A DNA stretch of 21,280 nt from Chrysochromulina tobinii (Eukaryota; Haptophyta; Prymnesiales; Chrysochromulinaceae). The DNA lies in contig JWZX01003131.1 of the NCBI GenBank assembly GCA_001275005.1, positions 1 through 21,280 of the forward strand. Reading direction: 5' to 3'. The notes under the pieces were generated by a model. That model made no database searches. It was not told where the DNA came from and saw only the letters and a program-made list of their open reading frames with translations. Positions 7,348 to 16,353 of this stretch are shown here, in pieces (position 1 is the stretch's first letter; each line of letters starts with the position of its first letter). The position numbers were made by a program, and so were the translations under genes.

Positions 7348-10300
7348 ATGCACGGGCCATCTCAGCGGTCGCTTCCCCACGCAGTGCATCTGCACGCGAT
7401 TGCGCGTCCGAACGCTCCGGCGCTGCTCGTGTGGTCGACCATCGAGAGCGAGCGCCGCACGATCTCATACTGTGAGCTTGCGGCGCACGTAAGCGCGGCT
7501 CGCCAACACGTGCGCCATCTGGTGCTGCAGTGTCCAGGCCGCACGACGTGTGCAAAGGAGCGCATCGCGATCCTGTCGCATAATTCTGCGGCCTACCTGG
7601 TTCACTCGCTCGCGTGTATGTCGCTCTGCTCCATCTCCGTGCACCTCAACTGGCGCATGGCCCCTCCCACGCTGGGCGAGCAGCTCGTGGGCCTCGACTG
7701 CGCGCTGCTCCTCGTGTCGACCACGCTGGAGGCGAACGGCCGGCAGGCTGCCACCGACGCGCCGGCATGCCGCGTCGAGGTGTTTGGCGCACTAGGCCCA
7801 CCGCTGGCCGCACCGCTGGATGCGCAAGATCGGCAGCGGGCGGAGGTGGAGGCAGAGCTGGCAGCGCCCGACGACGTGGCGGTCGTCTTCTTCACAAGCG
7901 GGAGCACGGGCAAGCCGAAGGCGATCCCGCACACGCACGGCACGCTGCTCTGGTGGGCGCATAGCTACACGGCGCAGCTGCCTTCGATCTTTGACGCCGC
8001 CACACCACGAGAGCGATGGGGTTCGCTTTCGTTCGCGCCCTATTTTCACGTCATGGGCTTCGTGGCGAACACGACGCTCAACCTCGTGCAGGGCGCCCCC
8101 GCGTATGTGCTAGCCTCGGACCAGGTGCTCAGCGCGCGTCTGCTCGTCGAGGCGAGCCTCGTGCTCGAACCCGCCACTCTCAACACCGTGCCTTACATCG
8201 TCGAAGGGCTCTGCGGACTACTACGCGATGGTGACGAACCCACGCGACGTGTTCTCTCACGCCTCAGGTTGATCACTTACGGCGGCGCGGCGCTCGCGTC
8301 GCATTGCGCCCCGGTGCTGCGCCTGAACGGGATCACCAGCGCGTGCACGTACGGACAGACCGAGACTGCAGGACCTTGCATGCTCGGCGAGGTCTCGGGA
8401 GATCTCAACGCCCTCCGTCCGATTGGCGGAGCTCGCTTTGAGATCGTGCAAACGGCCGAGGCCGAGGCCGACGGCGGGGCGAGTGCCGGCGATGAGAGCG
8501 GCTGCGAGACTGGCACCTTGGTCTTCCACAGCATGGGCTGCGTTGCACGCATGCGCTTTCAGCCCGGAGGCGCCCTGTACACAATCCTCGGTCCGAACGA
8601 CGCCTACAATACACGGGACCAGTTCCGCGTGGTCGAGATCCCCTCGGCGCGTGCACAGGGCAAGTGGCTCCTGTACCAAATGCGGGAGGACGACGTGCTC
8701 GTGCATACCTCGGGCGAGATGACGAACCCGTACCCAACTGAGGATAAGATCAAATCGGGCTGCCCGAAAGAAGTGAAGAACGTTGTCATGTGCGGCAACG
8801 GCCGGCCGCGGCCCTTGCTCCTCATCGAGATCTGTGAGGGGTTGGATGCGGACGCGGTGGGGCGGCTGCTCTGCGCGGTGGTCGCGGAGGTGAACGCCGA
8901 GCTCGCCGAGTACTCCAAAGTCAAGCTCGATGAGGCCTGGGTGCTGCAGCCGCCCCATTCGGATCCTCTGCCTGTCTCAATGAAAGGGAACGTAATCCGC
9001 GCGTTTGCCGAGAAGCGGTGCACCGCTCTTCTCGAAGGGGTAGAGCACGCGCCGACTCTCGCCGTGTCTGCCTCGTGGGCAGACCTGATCAGCGGCTTCG
9101 GAGACGTGATGGACTCGATGTCCGCAACGGCCGAGGGTGCGCGTCAGTCGGCTCTCTTGCGACAGAGCCGCGAGATTGCCGTGTGCGGGCATGGGCTGTT
9201 TGCGGTCATGTACTCTGTCGTCTCCGTGCACTACACGATGCACGACGGCGAGTCTCGGGGTGGCTGGGCAGCCTCGCCAGTGTGGCTCTCGACCCTGCTC
9301 CGCTTCCCATGCCACCATTACGTGATGCCGCTTGGGTTCATGCTGCTTGCCGTGACCGACTCGGCGCGCTTCGCACCACGCTCGCCCTCGTCGTCGCTCG
9401 CGAGCGCGTGCGCCGCGGGTGGCAGCTTGCTCAAGAGCCAAATCCTGCGCCCGTATGCAATCCTCCTCGTCTTCAAGGCCATCCTCGCGGCCAGTAAGAT
9501 ATTCGAATGGGGGCTCCGTGATGGGGCGTGGCCGCCTATGTGGTTCTTCTTCACGGCAATCGTGTTTCGGGCTGTGCGGTTGGCAGCGTGGATGGCACGT
9601 GTGCCCGAGGTGGGCGTGGCCATCGGTGCCGTGCTCCTCTTCCTCGCCAGCGGCCCTCCGGATCTGCCCACAGGCGTGCTGCGCCGCTGCGTCTGGGCCC
9701 ACACAATTCCCCACCTTCCTGGAGAAGCACCTGGAACGACCTCGCTGCACTTCGCGTCCGCTGCTGATGGTTCAGGGGGACATTCAGCCACGCCCGCCAA
9801 CACGGTGCACCTATGGTGCAGTGGGCCCTTCCCGACGGAGCCGCCCATCAGTGACTGGGTCTCTTTCATTCTCACTCCGTACTGGTGGAGCGGCGACCAG
9901 ATCCACATCTACGTGAACGCGTACGCGCCCTTCTACTTCGCGGGCCCGTGGCTGCTTGCGCGCGCGCTGCACTCGAGCAAGCGAGCGCCCCACGAGCACG
10001 ACCGCGTCGGCTCCATCGTATCTCGACTGCGCGTGCGGTTTGTCGTGGCGTTGGTAAGCTGCTGCGTCTTCATGCTGTTGCGCCATGCGTGGGAACATGG
10101 CGGCATGCTCGGATTCGCTGACTCGTCTGATTGCGTCGCGCTGATCGAGGTCGACGCTTCTCGGCAAGAGAAACTCTACCAGCGAACACGGCGACAGTGC
10201 TGCCATGCCGACTCGCTACTGCTCACGCTTTCGGAGTTGATGCAGAGTGCACTGGTCGTTATTCTCCTCGCCGTCTGTCCTCTGCTCGTCTTCGTCACGC

Positions 10301-12141
10301 AGCCGATGGGTACAGGTATGAGCGCGCGGCTCGAGCACACCGCCAAGGCGTTCCTCATCACACTGCCGCTCTGCGTTCGGTTCAACGTGATGAACCCAGC
10401 ACCCTGGATGGCAAGCAGTTGGGGCTCGGCGCTGCTCCTCGATTGCGCACGTCTCATCGTTGTCGGCGCCGTGTGCGTCGCCTTCGTCGAGCAGCTGCCA
10501 CGCACGCCCACATTACTGAGCCAGGCGGGCTTCTCGGCCTCCTTACCCATCTACGTTGGTCACGTCCTGGTCTACCCTATCTACCGATCCATCATGGATG
10601 CCGTGCGTCTCTACCTGCCGTGGCTCGCAAACCAGTATGCGTGGCCGTTTGTGGACGCCGCCTCGATCGCGCTGTGGGTGCTCGTGCTCGCGCTGGCATG
10701 GAAGGACTGCGGCCGATGGCCGAGGATGCTCGTCGAGGTCGCCGTGGCCGCATATCACGACCCGACGGCCGTCGCGCGCGCAGCCATCACAAGCATCGGT
10801 GCGGCCTTGAAGGTGGAAGGCGGCACCGCCAGTCGCGCTGCAATTGCGGCCGCCCGACCGTTGGCGATCGGCGCGAGTGCTCTCTCCATCAGCGTGCTGC
10901 TCCTGGCTGTGGTAGCGCCCGCCGCGTGGACGGATCTGGTGCAGAAGGCGTGCTCGGGAACGTATGGCGCCAGAGCCGCACAAGATTTCGAGGGGCACTT
11001 CACAAAGAAAGCCTCGAGAGGGCCACCGATGGGCACAGCGCCGTGGACCCGATCGGCGTCGAGCAAGGCAAAGGAATGGGTCAGGTCGAACAAGACCAAG
11101 GAATTCCGCGCAGTCACATTTGGCAAGATCCTGACCAACCCTCCCTGCTCCGGCTGCCCGCATCCACAGTCCAACGTGAGCTCCCTTGATGAGTGCCGAG
11201 ATCTGTGCGGCACTTTTGCTGGCAGAGGGTGCACGAGTTACGTGTACAACACGCTTCAAGCGTGCTACATCAAGGGGCTCAAGCCGCTGTTCGCCGACGA
11301 CTCCCCGTCCTTCACAGGCTCGTCGTGGGCGGGTGTGATGACCGGGGACAATTACGCCAGTGCGGCCGCCAAGCTCGCCGACGTGCATCTCTTCGTGCAC
11401 GTCGGCGCTGGGCAGCTGCCCGAAATGCAGCGGGCCCTCAATAGGTCGCTTCGCCTCTTTTGGCCGCAGCCGAAACTGACCATTGCGCTCGACACTGGGC
11501 GCCGTGGACCATCATGGCGAGCGTCAGCCAAAAATTGGGTGTCAGCCTCCTGGCCCTTCCCCACTGTCTACCTCTGCAAGGATGCGCTCGACGCAGCGTG
11601 CTCGTCAGTGTACGCTGACTTGTCCACGCCGTCCCGAACCAAGTTTGTGGCTCTAGTGGCGCCGGACACTCTCTTCATCTCGGCCGCCACGCGCAACGTC
11701 CTCTTCGACGTGAAGACGCAGACGCCCTATGTCATCGCGCAGGTGGGACGCCCCCCCGCGGGCAGCTACTGGGCAAAGGTGCCTCTCGAGACACGGCGTG
11801 TGCTCAAGGCGGCTGCGCCCTGGCGCGGTGCGGGCTACGCACCGGTCGTAGTTCAACGTGCACACCTCCAAAAGCTGCGCGAGTACATTTCGGCTGTGCA
11901 TCGGCGTCCGTTCGATGCCGTCTGGCCTCCAATCGCGCCGAACAACACCCCGCGCAACGTGCTCGATCTGATCGTCAATTACCTGTGGCTGCACCATCGG
12001 CAGGAGTACTCGTGGCGGCTGCAGCGCGTGAGCTGGACTCGGCGTGAGAGGACGGGGTTAGACCCCGCCAGCGCACCCGTGGGTGGACGGAACATCTTCG
12101 GCGTCAACAGCTCGGAGGTACGCGTGGCGTTCTCGACCTGA
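7348..12141 (+). CDS. Four-part fusion: ANL adenylating enzyme, acyltransferase-3, PAN/Apple and GT-like domain
   Basis: Single-exon 1597-residue protein. Residues about 15-560: AMP-forming ANL domain with the P-loop TSGSTGKPK (183-191), YGQTE (335-339), and the C-terminal subdomain with the catalytic-type Lys in SMKGNVIR (K546). Residues about 612-1125: multi-pass membrane acyltransferase-3 domain; it opens with GHGLFAVMYSVVSVHY, equivalent to the family's RGxAxxxVxxxHY with the last His (H628) kept but Arg replaced by His, and continues with WWSGDQ...YAPFYFAGPW and a late GFSASLPIYVGHVLVYP helix. Another hydrophobic helix spans about 1172-1194. Residues about 1267-1309: Cys-rich PAN/Apple motif (CRDLCGTFAGRGCTSYVY). 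Residues about 1346-1597 resemble GT-A/DUF6492-type proteins, without a clear DXD (APDTLF instead). No carrier domain is seen. Inference: activates an acyl group and transfers it to a glycan across the membrane. ATG at 7348 preferred; the frame is open 7 codons upstream from a GTG. Confidence 0.85.
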   Translation: MHGPSQRSLPHAVHLHAIARPNAPALLVWSTIESERRTISYCELAAHVSAARQHVRHLVLQCPGRTTCAKERIAILSHNSAAYLVHSLACMSLCSISVHLNWRMAPPTLGEQLVGLDCALLLVSTTLEANGRQAATDAPACRVEVFGALGPPLAAPLDAQDRQRAEVEAELAAPDDVAVVFFTSGSTGKPKAIPHTHGTLLWWAHSYTAQLPSIFDAATPRERWGSLSFAPYFHVMGFVANTTLNLVQGAPAYVLASDQVLSARLLVEASLVLEPATLNTVPYIVEGLCGLLRDGDEPTRRVLSRLRLITYGGAALASHCAPVLRLNGITSACTYGQTETAGPCMLGEVSGDLNALRPIGGARFEIVQTAEAEADGGASAGDESGCETGTLVFHSMGCVARMRFQPGGALYTILGPNDAYNTRDQFRVVEIPSARAQGKWLLYQMREDDVLVHTSGEMTNPYPTEDKIKSGCPKEVKNVVMCGNGRPRPLLLIEICEGLDADAVGRLLCAVVAEVNAELAEYSKVKLDEAWVLQPPHSDPLPVSMKGNVIRAFAEKRCTALLEGVEHAPTLAVSASWADLISGFGDVMDSMSATAEGARQSALLRQSREIAVCGHGLFAVMYSVVSVHYTMHDGESRGGWAASPVWLSTLLRFPCHHYVMPLGFMLLAVTDSARFAPRSPSSSLASACAAGGSLLKSQILRPYAILLVFKAILAASKIFEWGLRDGAWPPMWFFFTAIVFRAVRLAAWMARVPEVGVAIGAVLLFLASGPPDLPTGVLRRCVWAHTIPHLPGEAPGTTSLHFASAADGSGGHSATPANTVHLWCSGPFPTEPPISDWVSFILTPYWWSGDQIHIYVNAYAPFYFAGPWLLARALHSSKRAPHEHDRVGSIVSRLRVRFVVALVSCCVFMLLRHAWEHGGMLGFADSSDCVALIEVDASRQEKLYQRTRRQCCHADSLLLTLSELMQSALVVILLAVCPLLVFVTQPMGTGMSARLEHTAKAFLITLPLCVRFNVMNPAPWMASSWGSALLLDCARLIVVGAVCVAFVEQLPRTPTLLSQAGFSASLPIYVGHVLVYPIYRSIMDAVRLYLPWLANQYAWPFVDAASIALWVLVLALAWKDCGRWPRMLVEVAVAAYHDPTAVARAAITSIGAALKVEGGTASRAAIAAARPLAIGASALSISVLLLAVVAPAAWTDLVQKACSGTYGARAAQDFEGHFTKKASRGPPMGTAPWTRSASSKAKEWVRSNKTKEFRAVTFGKILTNPPCSGCPHPQSNVSSLDECRDLCGTFAGRGCTSYVYNTLQACYIKGLKPLFADDSPSFTGSSWAGVMTGDNYASAAAKLADVHLFVHVGAGQLPEMQRALNRSLRLFWPQPKLTIALDTGRRGPSWRASAKNWVSASWPFPTVYLCKDALDAACSSVYADLSTPSRTKFVALVAPDTLFISAATRNVLFDVKTQTPYVIAQVGRPPAGSYWAKVPLETRRVLKAAAPWRGAGYAPVVVQRAHLQKLREYISAVHRRPFDAVWPPIAPNNTPRNVLDLIVNYLWLHHRQEYSWRLQRVSWTRRERTGLDPASAPVGGRNIFGVNSSEVRVAFST

Positions 12142-12229
12142 TCGCCTAGCTCATTACTCGGCGTTCTCGACTTGATTGCCTGGATCATTACTCGGCGTTC
12201 TCGACCTGATTGCCTAGCTCGTTGCCTCG
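12127..12229. repeat. 34-bp tandem repeat, three units, containing the fusion gene's stop codon
   Basis: Units start at 12127, 12161 and 12195, each beginning GCGTTCTCGAC(C/T)TGAT. The first unit supplies the last codons (AFST) and the TGA at 12139-12141 of the upstream gene; the next copies carry the same TGA in the same relative position. Confidence 0.9.
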
Positions 12230-12350
12230 CTCATAGCCTCGCTCGTTGCCTCGTGTACTGCTTCGCTCATTGCCTCTTGTATTGCCTCACTCAATGCCTC
12301 ATGTACTGCCTCGCACATTGCTTCGCGTATTGCCTCGCAAATGCCTCGCT
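12216..12350. repeat. Degenerate 12-bp tandem array (GCCTCGCTCATT type)
   Basis: Roughly eleven imperfect 12-bp units follow directly on the 34-bp repeats and seem to be derived from their end (TTGCCTCGCTC). The period is a multiple of three, so all frames stay open and encode artificial-looking repeats such as CLAHCLVYC. Confidence 0.8.
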
Positions 12351-13052
12351 ATTGGGCAGGTGGAGGCGCTGCTCGGAAAGCCAGTCAGGGAAAAGCTCAT
12401 CAGGGGAAAGGCTCACTCAATCCCAATCCCACTCACCGCCCCACTACCGCGGATCGCCATACGCCGCACGCACCACCCCATGCCGACCCCGCTGGTTACC
12501 AAAGGCGAGGTCGATGACAAAGTGGAGGGCAAGAGTGACGTGTGCGCGCACCCGAGCCGAGCAGATAGCAAAGAGGCGCCGCTGGACGGCGCGACGTTGG
12601 ATAGGCTGCTTGAGTTCGGCTGGTGCCTCTCCTATTCTATGAGCCGAGTGAGCCGAGTGAACCAACAGCCACGTGGGCTGCCGGCGCTGGAGGTTCTGGG
12701 CAAGGTTGAGGCTAACGCGCTGCGGGACAAGTGCAGGCGAAACGTCTCCAAGGAGCTGCGCGAGGAAGGGGGGATGGCGATCGCTCGTTCCTTGTATTGG
12801 ACGTACGAGTGCACCGACTGGAGCTGGGATCCGCGCGCGCCGACGACGCTCGACCGCTTTCTGTCCCCCCCACTTTCTCTCCCTCGCGCGGCCACACGCA
12901 GCCGCGCACGGGTCCCTAATACCGCCGCGCACGCGGGGCTTGAAAAGGGCAGGCACTCTTTTGAGGGGCTCACATCCGCACAAAAGAGAGCCGCCGCATG
13001 CAGCAGGAGAGATGGAGGGTCGTGTGTGCACCACACAAATGTACCGAAATGA
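12294..13052 (+). CDS. Hypothetical protein, N-terminus derived from repeats
   Basis: No family recognised. The frame is open from inside the 12-bp repeat array; the first ATG is at 12294. The stretch from about 12400 to 12870 has a protein-like composition, including LDGATLDRLLEFGW, LEVLGKVEANALRDKCRRN and a Trp-rich SLYWTYECTDWSWDP; before it the sequence is repeat-encoded and after it (from about 12870) it looks like low-complexity read-through. A minus-strand frame covers the same bases but is richer in Arg and His and looks like a shadow. It may be a short real gene, a decayed one, or non-coding. Confidence 0.3.
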   Translation: MPHVLPRTLLRVLPRKCLAIGQVEALLGKPVREKLIRGKAHSIPIPLTAPLPRIAIRRTHHPMPTPLVTKGEVDDKVEGKSDVCAHPSRADSKEAPLDGATLDRLLEFGWCLSYSMSRVSRVNQQPRGLPALEVLGKVEANALRDKCRRNVSKELREEGGMAIARSLYWTYECTDWSWDPRAPTTLDRFLSPPLSLPRAATRSRARVPNTAAHAGLEKGRHSFEGLTSAQKRAAACSRRDGGSCVHHTNVPK

Positions 13053-13366
13053 GAAGTGTGAGTGCACACTTGCGTGGCAGCGGTGCGTGAAAATTGATGA
13101 ATTGATCACATGATTGATCATCGCATGATTGTCACGTGTCATTGTCGAATCATTGCTGCTTATCTTTGCGAATTGTGATAACTGATATAATATTTGTGTA
13201 TTTTGAATTGACACATGACAGCTGTTGTCGGTTGTCGCTAACAACAACACGCTAAAATTTCACGAGTGGACAAGGGTGTCGAATTGTTATCATTGGGCAG
13301 AACTTACTGTGTCCGGTGCTTCATGTTCACAGAACCCCTCTTCACGCCTCAACTTTCCCGCGGCAG
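13053..13366. promoter_or_regulatory. AT-richer spacer upstream of the GT90 gene
   Basis: GC drops sharply between about 13085 and 13215. The stretch contains nested TGATCA/CATGATTG motifs (ATTGATCACATGATTGATCATCG region, 13101-13123) and an E-box-like CACGTG at 13133-13138. A promoter for the downstream GT90 gene is plausible; no core element was identified. Confidence 0.35.
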
Positions 13367-14851
13367 ATGGGCGAAAGACTCCGCAGTCGCGGTCGCGGCG
13401 GACATGGCGGGCTGGGTCGAGGGGCACGCGGCGGGCTTTGCATTCCCAATCGCACAGACCTTGGGCCGCGAATTGCCGCCTTGCCAGCATTCTTCCTTCG
13501 TCACTGGCAGCCAGGCTCGGTCAGCTTCAAAGACGCGCAATCGACGTACGAGTCACTCGCTCCGTGGGGGCGCACGCGCTTTCACATCAGCGGTGGTCAA
13601 CTCTACTACCCAGACCTGAAGCACAACACCTTTGGATGCGTGCTCCGGCGCACGCCCATCCTCGCATGGGCACTGCTCGAGATGCTTGCCCGGAACCCGA
13701 AGCAACCTGACGTCGACATTCCCGTCAATGTACGCCCAGCGGCCGCATGCGGACCACCCCGGTGCTGTTCGGCAACGTGAGCTCATCGCTCTCACGCGCC
13801 CTTGCCACTTCGCCTCGCGCCCTTGTGCTGCTCGCAGTGCCGCGACAAGCCCGGCTCACTCATTCAAGGCGGTCGCCCGCCGCCACTGGCTTTCTCGTAC
13901 ACCACGGGCCGGCCCTTTTCGGACATTCCGCTCCCCGACTATACCTACTGGTCGCTCCCGTATGCCGACCTGCCGCCGTGGCCTGATTGGTTGAGCTTCA
14001 CACGCGCGCGTGAGAACCACTGGTCGCAGAAGCTCGACAAGATGATTTGGGTTGGCTCACCGACGAACCCGTTACGCCAGTCGTTCCAGCGGTGCGCGGT
14101 GGGTGCCTTTGGCGAAAGGCTGGTGCATCGCATGCCAAATAAGGAAGAGATGCATGAGCTCGCGTGGAGGTGCAAGCCAACGGCCGAGGGCGTGCCATGC
14201 CCGACGAAGCCACATGGATGGACGCCTCTGCAGGAACAGTGCCGCTACCGGTACATCCTGCACCTACCCGGCATCTCCGACTGGCTCGAGCACTTCAAAC
14301 ACCAGCTCGCGTGCGGCTCAGTCAACATCTTCATCGGCGTGAAACCGCCCACCAAGTGGATACAAGCACGCGCTCAGGCGACCGGCGCTGCGCTCAGCCC
14401 ACCCGAGTCCTTTGAGCACTTTGACCTCTCGGGGCCGCTGCTGGCTGAGGGCGAGCACTATGTGCACGTACCCGTCTCGGGCGGCGGCGAGGGCGTGTGC
14501 CAAAAGCTGGGCCTCGTGCTTGCGCGTCTCGACCGGCAGCCGGAGCGCGCCCAATGCATCGCCGCTGAAGGCTCACGCCTCTCACACGAGCTGAGCATGG
14601 AACGCGTCTACGACTACATGAGCGGTGTGCTGTCCGAAGCGGCGGCGCGCCAACAGCCCGACGTTGCACGTCGCGTGATCCAAGCGGAGCGCTCGCGCCT
14701 CGTCACGCGCCTGAACTTTTTCTCATTCATCCCCCCAGCTAAGCGGCCCTGGATGGAGCACATCTTCGTGCCGTGGCACCGCGCCCGCTTCAACGCGACG
14801 CCCTTCGTGCCGCCCCATGGCGCCGAGGAGGCCTCGGGCCTTTTCCATTGA
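13367..14851 (+). CDS. GT90 (CAP10/KTELC-like) glycosyltransferase with one intron and a probable frameshift
   Basis: Family 90 enzymes transfer glucose or xylose to proteins or polysaccharides in the secretory pathway. The first part reads RFHISGGQLYYPD ... LLEMLARNPKQPDVDIPVN (to about 13728), the family's lumenal start with PDxxxxxN. The main exon 13838-14851 carries CRDKPGSLIQGG, FSYTTGRPFSDIPLPDYTYW, DKMIWVGSPTNPLRQSF, the highly typical RYRYILHLPG...HFKHQLACGSVNIFI, FEHFD and HYVHVPV. Between them a 61-bp GT-AG intron (13777-13837, AAC/GTGAGC...CGCAG/TGC) joins LFGN to CRDKPG, but TTPVLFGN is in a different frame from DIPVN, so one base is missing or extra near 13725-13735. The 5' end is uncertain: ATG 13367 is the first in frame, yet the first 30 residues look non-coding. 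Either an active gene with a sequencing error or unseen tiny intron, or a fresh pseudogene. Confidence 0.75.
13777..13837 (+). other. GT90 intron (61 bp, GTGAGC...CGCAG)
   Basis: Removing it joins TTC GGC AAC to TGC CGC GAC AAG and gives VLFGNCRDKPGS. The intron contains a TGA in the upstream frame right at the donor, which is why the frame appears to end at 13780. Confidence 0.75.
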
Positions 14852-15293
14852 TAACGAGACGCTGATGGCCTTGGATTGCCCTCTCTCATCACGACGCCTC
14901 GGACGCCTCGGGCCTCTTCGCGTCCTCCGAACGTGCCGTCGCGCGAGCAGGCGGGGCTGTGCTCGGCTCCTGTCAGTGGCCCCCGCTGAGCGCTGCGCGT
15001 CGTGCGGCCACGGCGGCAGGGGCACCGCACGGGGTCCGTTCGGGGTCGAGCTAATTAGCTAATACGCACTGTGCGGGCACGGTCAGGCTCGCCCCTGTAT
15101 AGTGTATTTTATGTGATATTATGGTTGTAATGCAAGTGGCACGCTAGCCAATTCATTGAAGGAACCTTGCCAAGTCAATATCCGGGTGTCAAATTGAGAA
15201 ATCCGGGTGTCTCCCTGAGGCTTAACGCAGTTTTCGCAGACGGAGCGCTTGCGCCGCTTGCGGTTGCGCCCCCAGCCGCCGCGCGCCAGAGCC
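14852..15293. other. Convergent intergenic spacer
   Basis: Lies between the stop codons of the GT90 gene and the RidA-like gene. It has GC-rich imperfect repeats of GACGCCTCGG type (about 14893-14915), an AT-rich patch at 15096-15133, and ATCCGGGTGTC twice (15179-15189 and 15201-15211). No gene recognised. Confidence 0.5.
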
Positions 15294-16064
15294 TCACTTC
15301 TTTGCAATCACGTCGATCTCCACACACGAGCCCAGCGCGAGTGCAGAACAGCCGACGGTGATACGTGCAGGCAAGGGTCGGTCGCCCCAGAACTGCAGGT
15401 AGCCCTCATTCACTGCGGCACAGCGGCGAGACTCGAGTGTGACCTTGTGGGTAAGCGGGCAAGGCGCCACACGAGGGCAACGGGCATTCGAGTCTCAGGC
15501 GCGCTGACTCTCAGCGAACCGCTCCTTGGTGTTATCAACCAAGTACACGTGCACCATGGTGATGTTCTCGAGCGTTGCGCCACACGCTTTGAGGGTGGCT
15601 TCTATGATCTCCATGGTGCGTCTAGCTTCGGCCATCGGACCTCCCTTCACAATAGACGGTGCCTGGCTCTCTCCGTCGGCGGAGACAGGCCTTAGGCCGA
15701 TCGTTCCAGACACATAAATGGTGCCGTCGTCACATAGAGTCGCGCTGCAGAATGGGATTTTGAAGGGCAGAGTGCCCATGATACGTGACCAGTCAAGAGT
15801 CACGAAAGTGTTGCTACCAGAGCGCTCTGTGCTTACGGCCGCCGTTACGCCCGTGAGGTCGACCGTCTTTGGGATGCACATGCGAAGCCAGATGCCCCTG
15901 AGCTTGGGCGCAATCACAAGCGCGAAAGCAATTGTGGAGCAGAGGACGGTCGAGTGGACTGCTTCATCATGCCGCATTTCGTCCACAGGGGTCCGCGGCG
16001 GAAAACTTAGGCTCCAGTACCGTAGACTGTAACTACTCAAATACTCAAATGTATTACCTCCCAT
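15294..16064 (-). CDS. RIDA: RidA/YjgF/UK114-family protein with N-terminal hydrophobic segment, two exons
   Basis: Exons 16064-15509 and 15412-15294 give 225 codons including the stop (224 residues). RidA proteins are trimeric enamine/imine deaminases that clear reactive intermediates of amino-acid metabolism; some relatives have other roles. The RidA region begins near residue 90 with LDWSRIMGTLPFKIPFCSA, then GTIYVSGTIGL, ARRTMEIIEATLKACG, ENITMVHVYL, KERFAE; splicing A/GTCAGC...CGCAG/TG makes ERFAEMNEGYLQFWGD, followed by PLPARITVGCSALALGSCVEIDVIA with the conserved Arg of the family's PAR motif. The usual family length is about 125-130; here about 90 extra N-terminal residues include a hydrophobic stretch at 37-58 (TVLCSTIAFALVIAP), which could be a membrane anchor or targeting signal. 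An in-frame stop at 16074-16076 limits the start; Met30 (15977) is an alternative start. Confidence 0.88.
15413..15508 (-). other. RidA-like gene intron (96 bp, GTCAGC...CGCAG)
   Basis: Phase-1 intron; its removal creates the Met codon of FAEMNEGYLQF, the conserved RidA segment. Without splicing the frame ends 13 bp into the intron. Confidence 0.88.
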
Positions 16065-16353
16065 AGAGCTCCCTTAGCTTCCTGCTGTACATATCTCCGT
16101 CTGAGCACGGCATGAATCGTGTGTCGCCCACCAGTGCGAGATTCGCATAGAATCGGGTTTCGGCAGGTCTTCGCGGCAACTCGCCTTCGCGTTCGGCCGC
16201 GCGTTCGATGTCGAGCGCGAGCGCGAGAAATGCCCGCGGTTCGAGCTCGGCTGAGGCCATCGCACTCAGCGATGATGAGGCCATTTGGATCGGTTCTAGC
16301 GATGAGGAGCCGGAACTCCCCACCCCCGGGTCATCGTCGGCGCCGCCTCCCAT
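16054..16353 (-). CDS. Antisense frame upstream of the RidA-like gene, doubtful
   Basis: A 99-residue minus frame whose last 60 residues are protein-like (FLALALDIERAAEREGEL, TRFYANLALVGDTRFMPC, DMYSRKLRELYGR). It overlaps both the first 11 bases of the RidA-like gene and the start of the plus-strand 441-residue frame; both cannot easily be real over 16208-16353. It could be the last exon of another minus-strand gene. No family recognised. Confidence 0.22.
   Translation of the reverse strand: MGGGADDDPGVGSSGSSSLEPIQMASSSLSAMASAELEPRAFLALALDIERAAEREGELPRRPAETRFYANLALVGDTRFMPCSDGDMYSRKLRELYGR

Noticed and set aside
8257-9908. Long minus-strand frames (8257-8958, 8977-9750, 9318-9908)
   Set aside because: His/Arg/Pro-rich antisense shadows of the ANL and acyltransferase coding sequence, caused by high GC at third positions.
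10131-11189. 352-residue plus frame inside the fusion gene
   Set aside because: Arg-rich shadow frame of the 1597-residue coding sequence; no domain.
12161-12350. Possible CRISPR array
   Set aside because: Units are contiguous and degenerate without unique spacers; these are ordinary tandem repeats in eukaryotic DNA.
12444-13250. 268-residue minus frame
   Set aside because: Arg/His-rich composition and overlap with a slightly better plus frame and an AT-rich promoter-like spacer; looks like a shadow.
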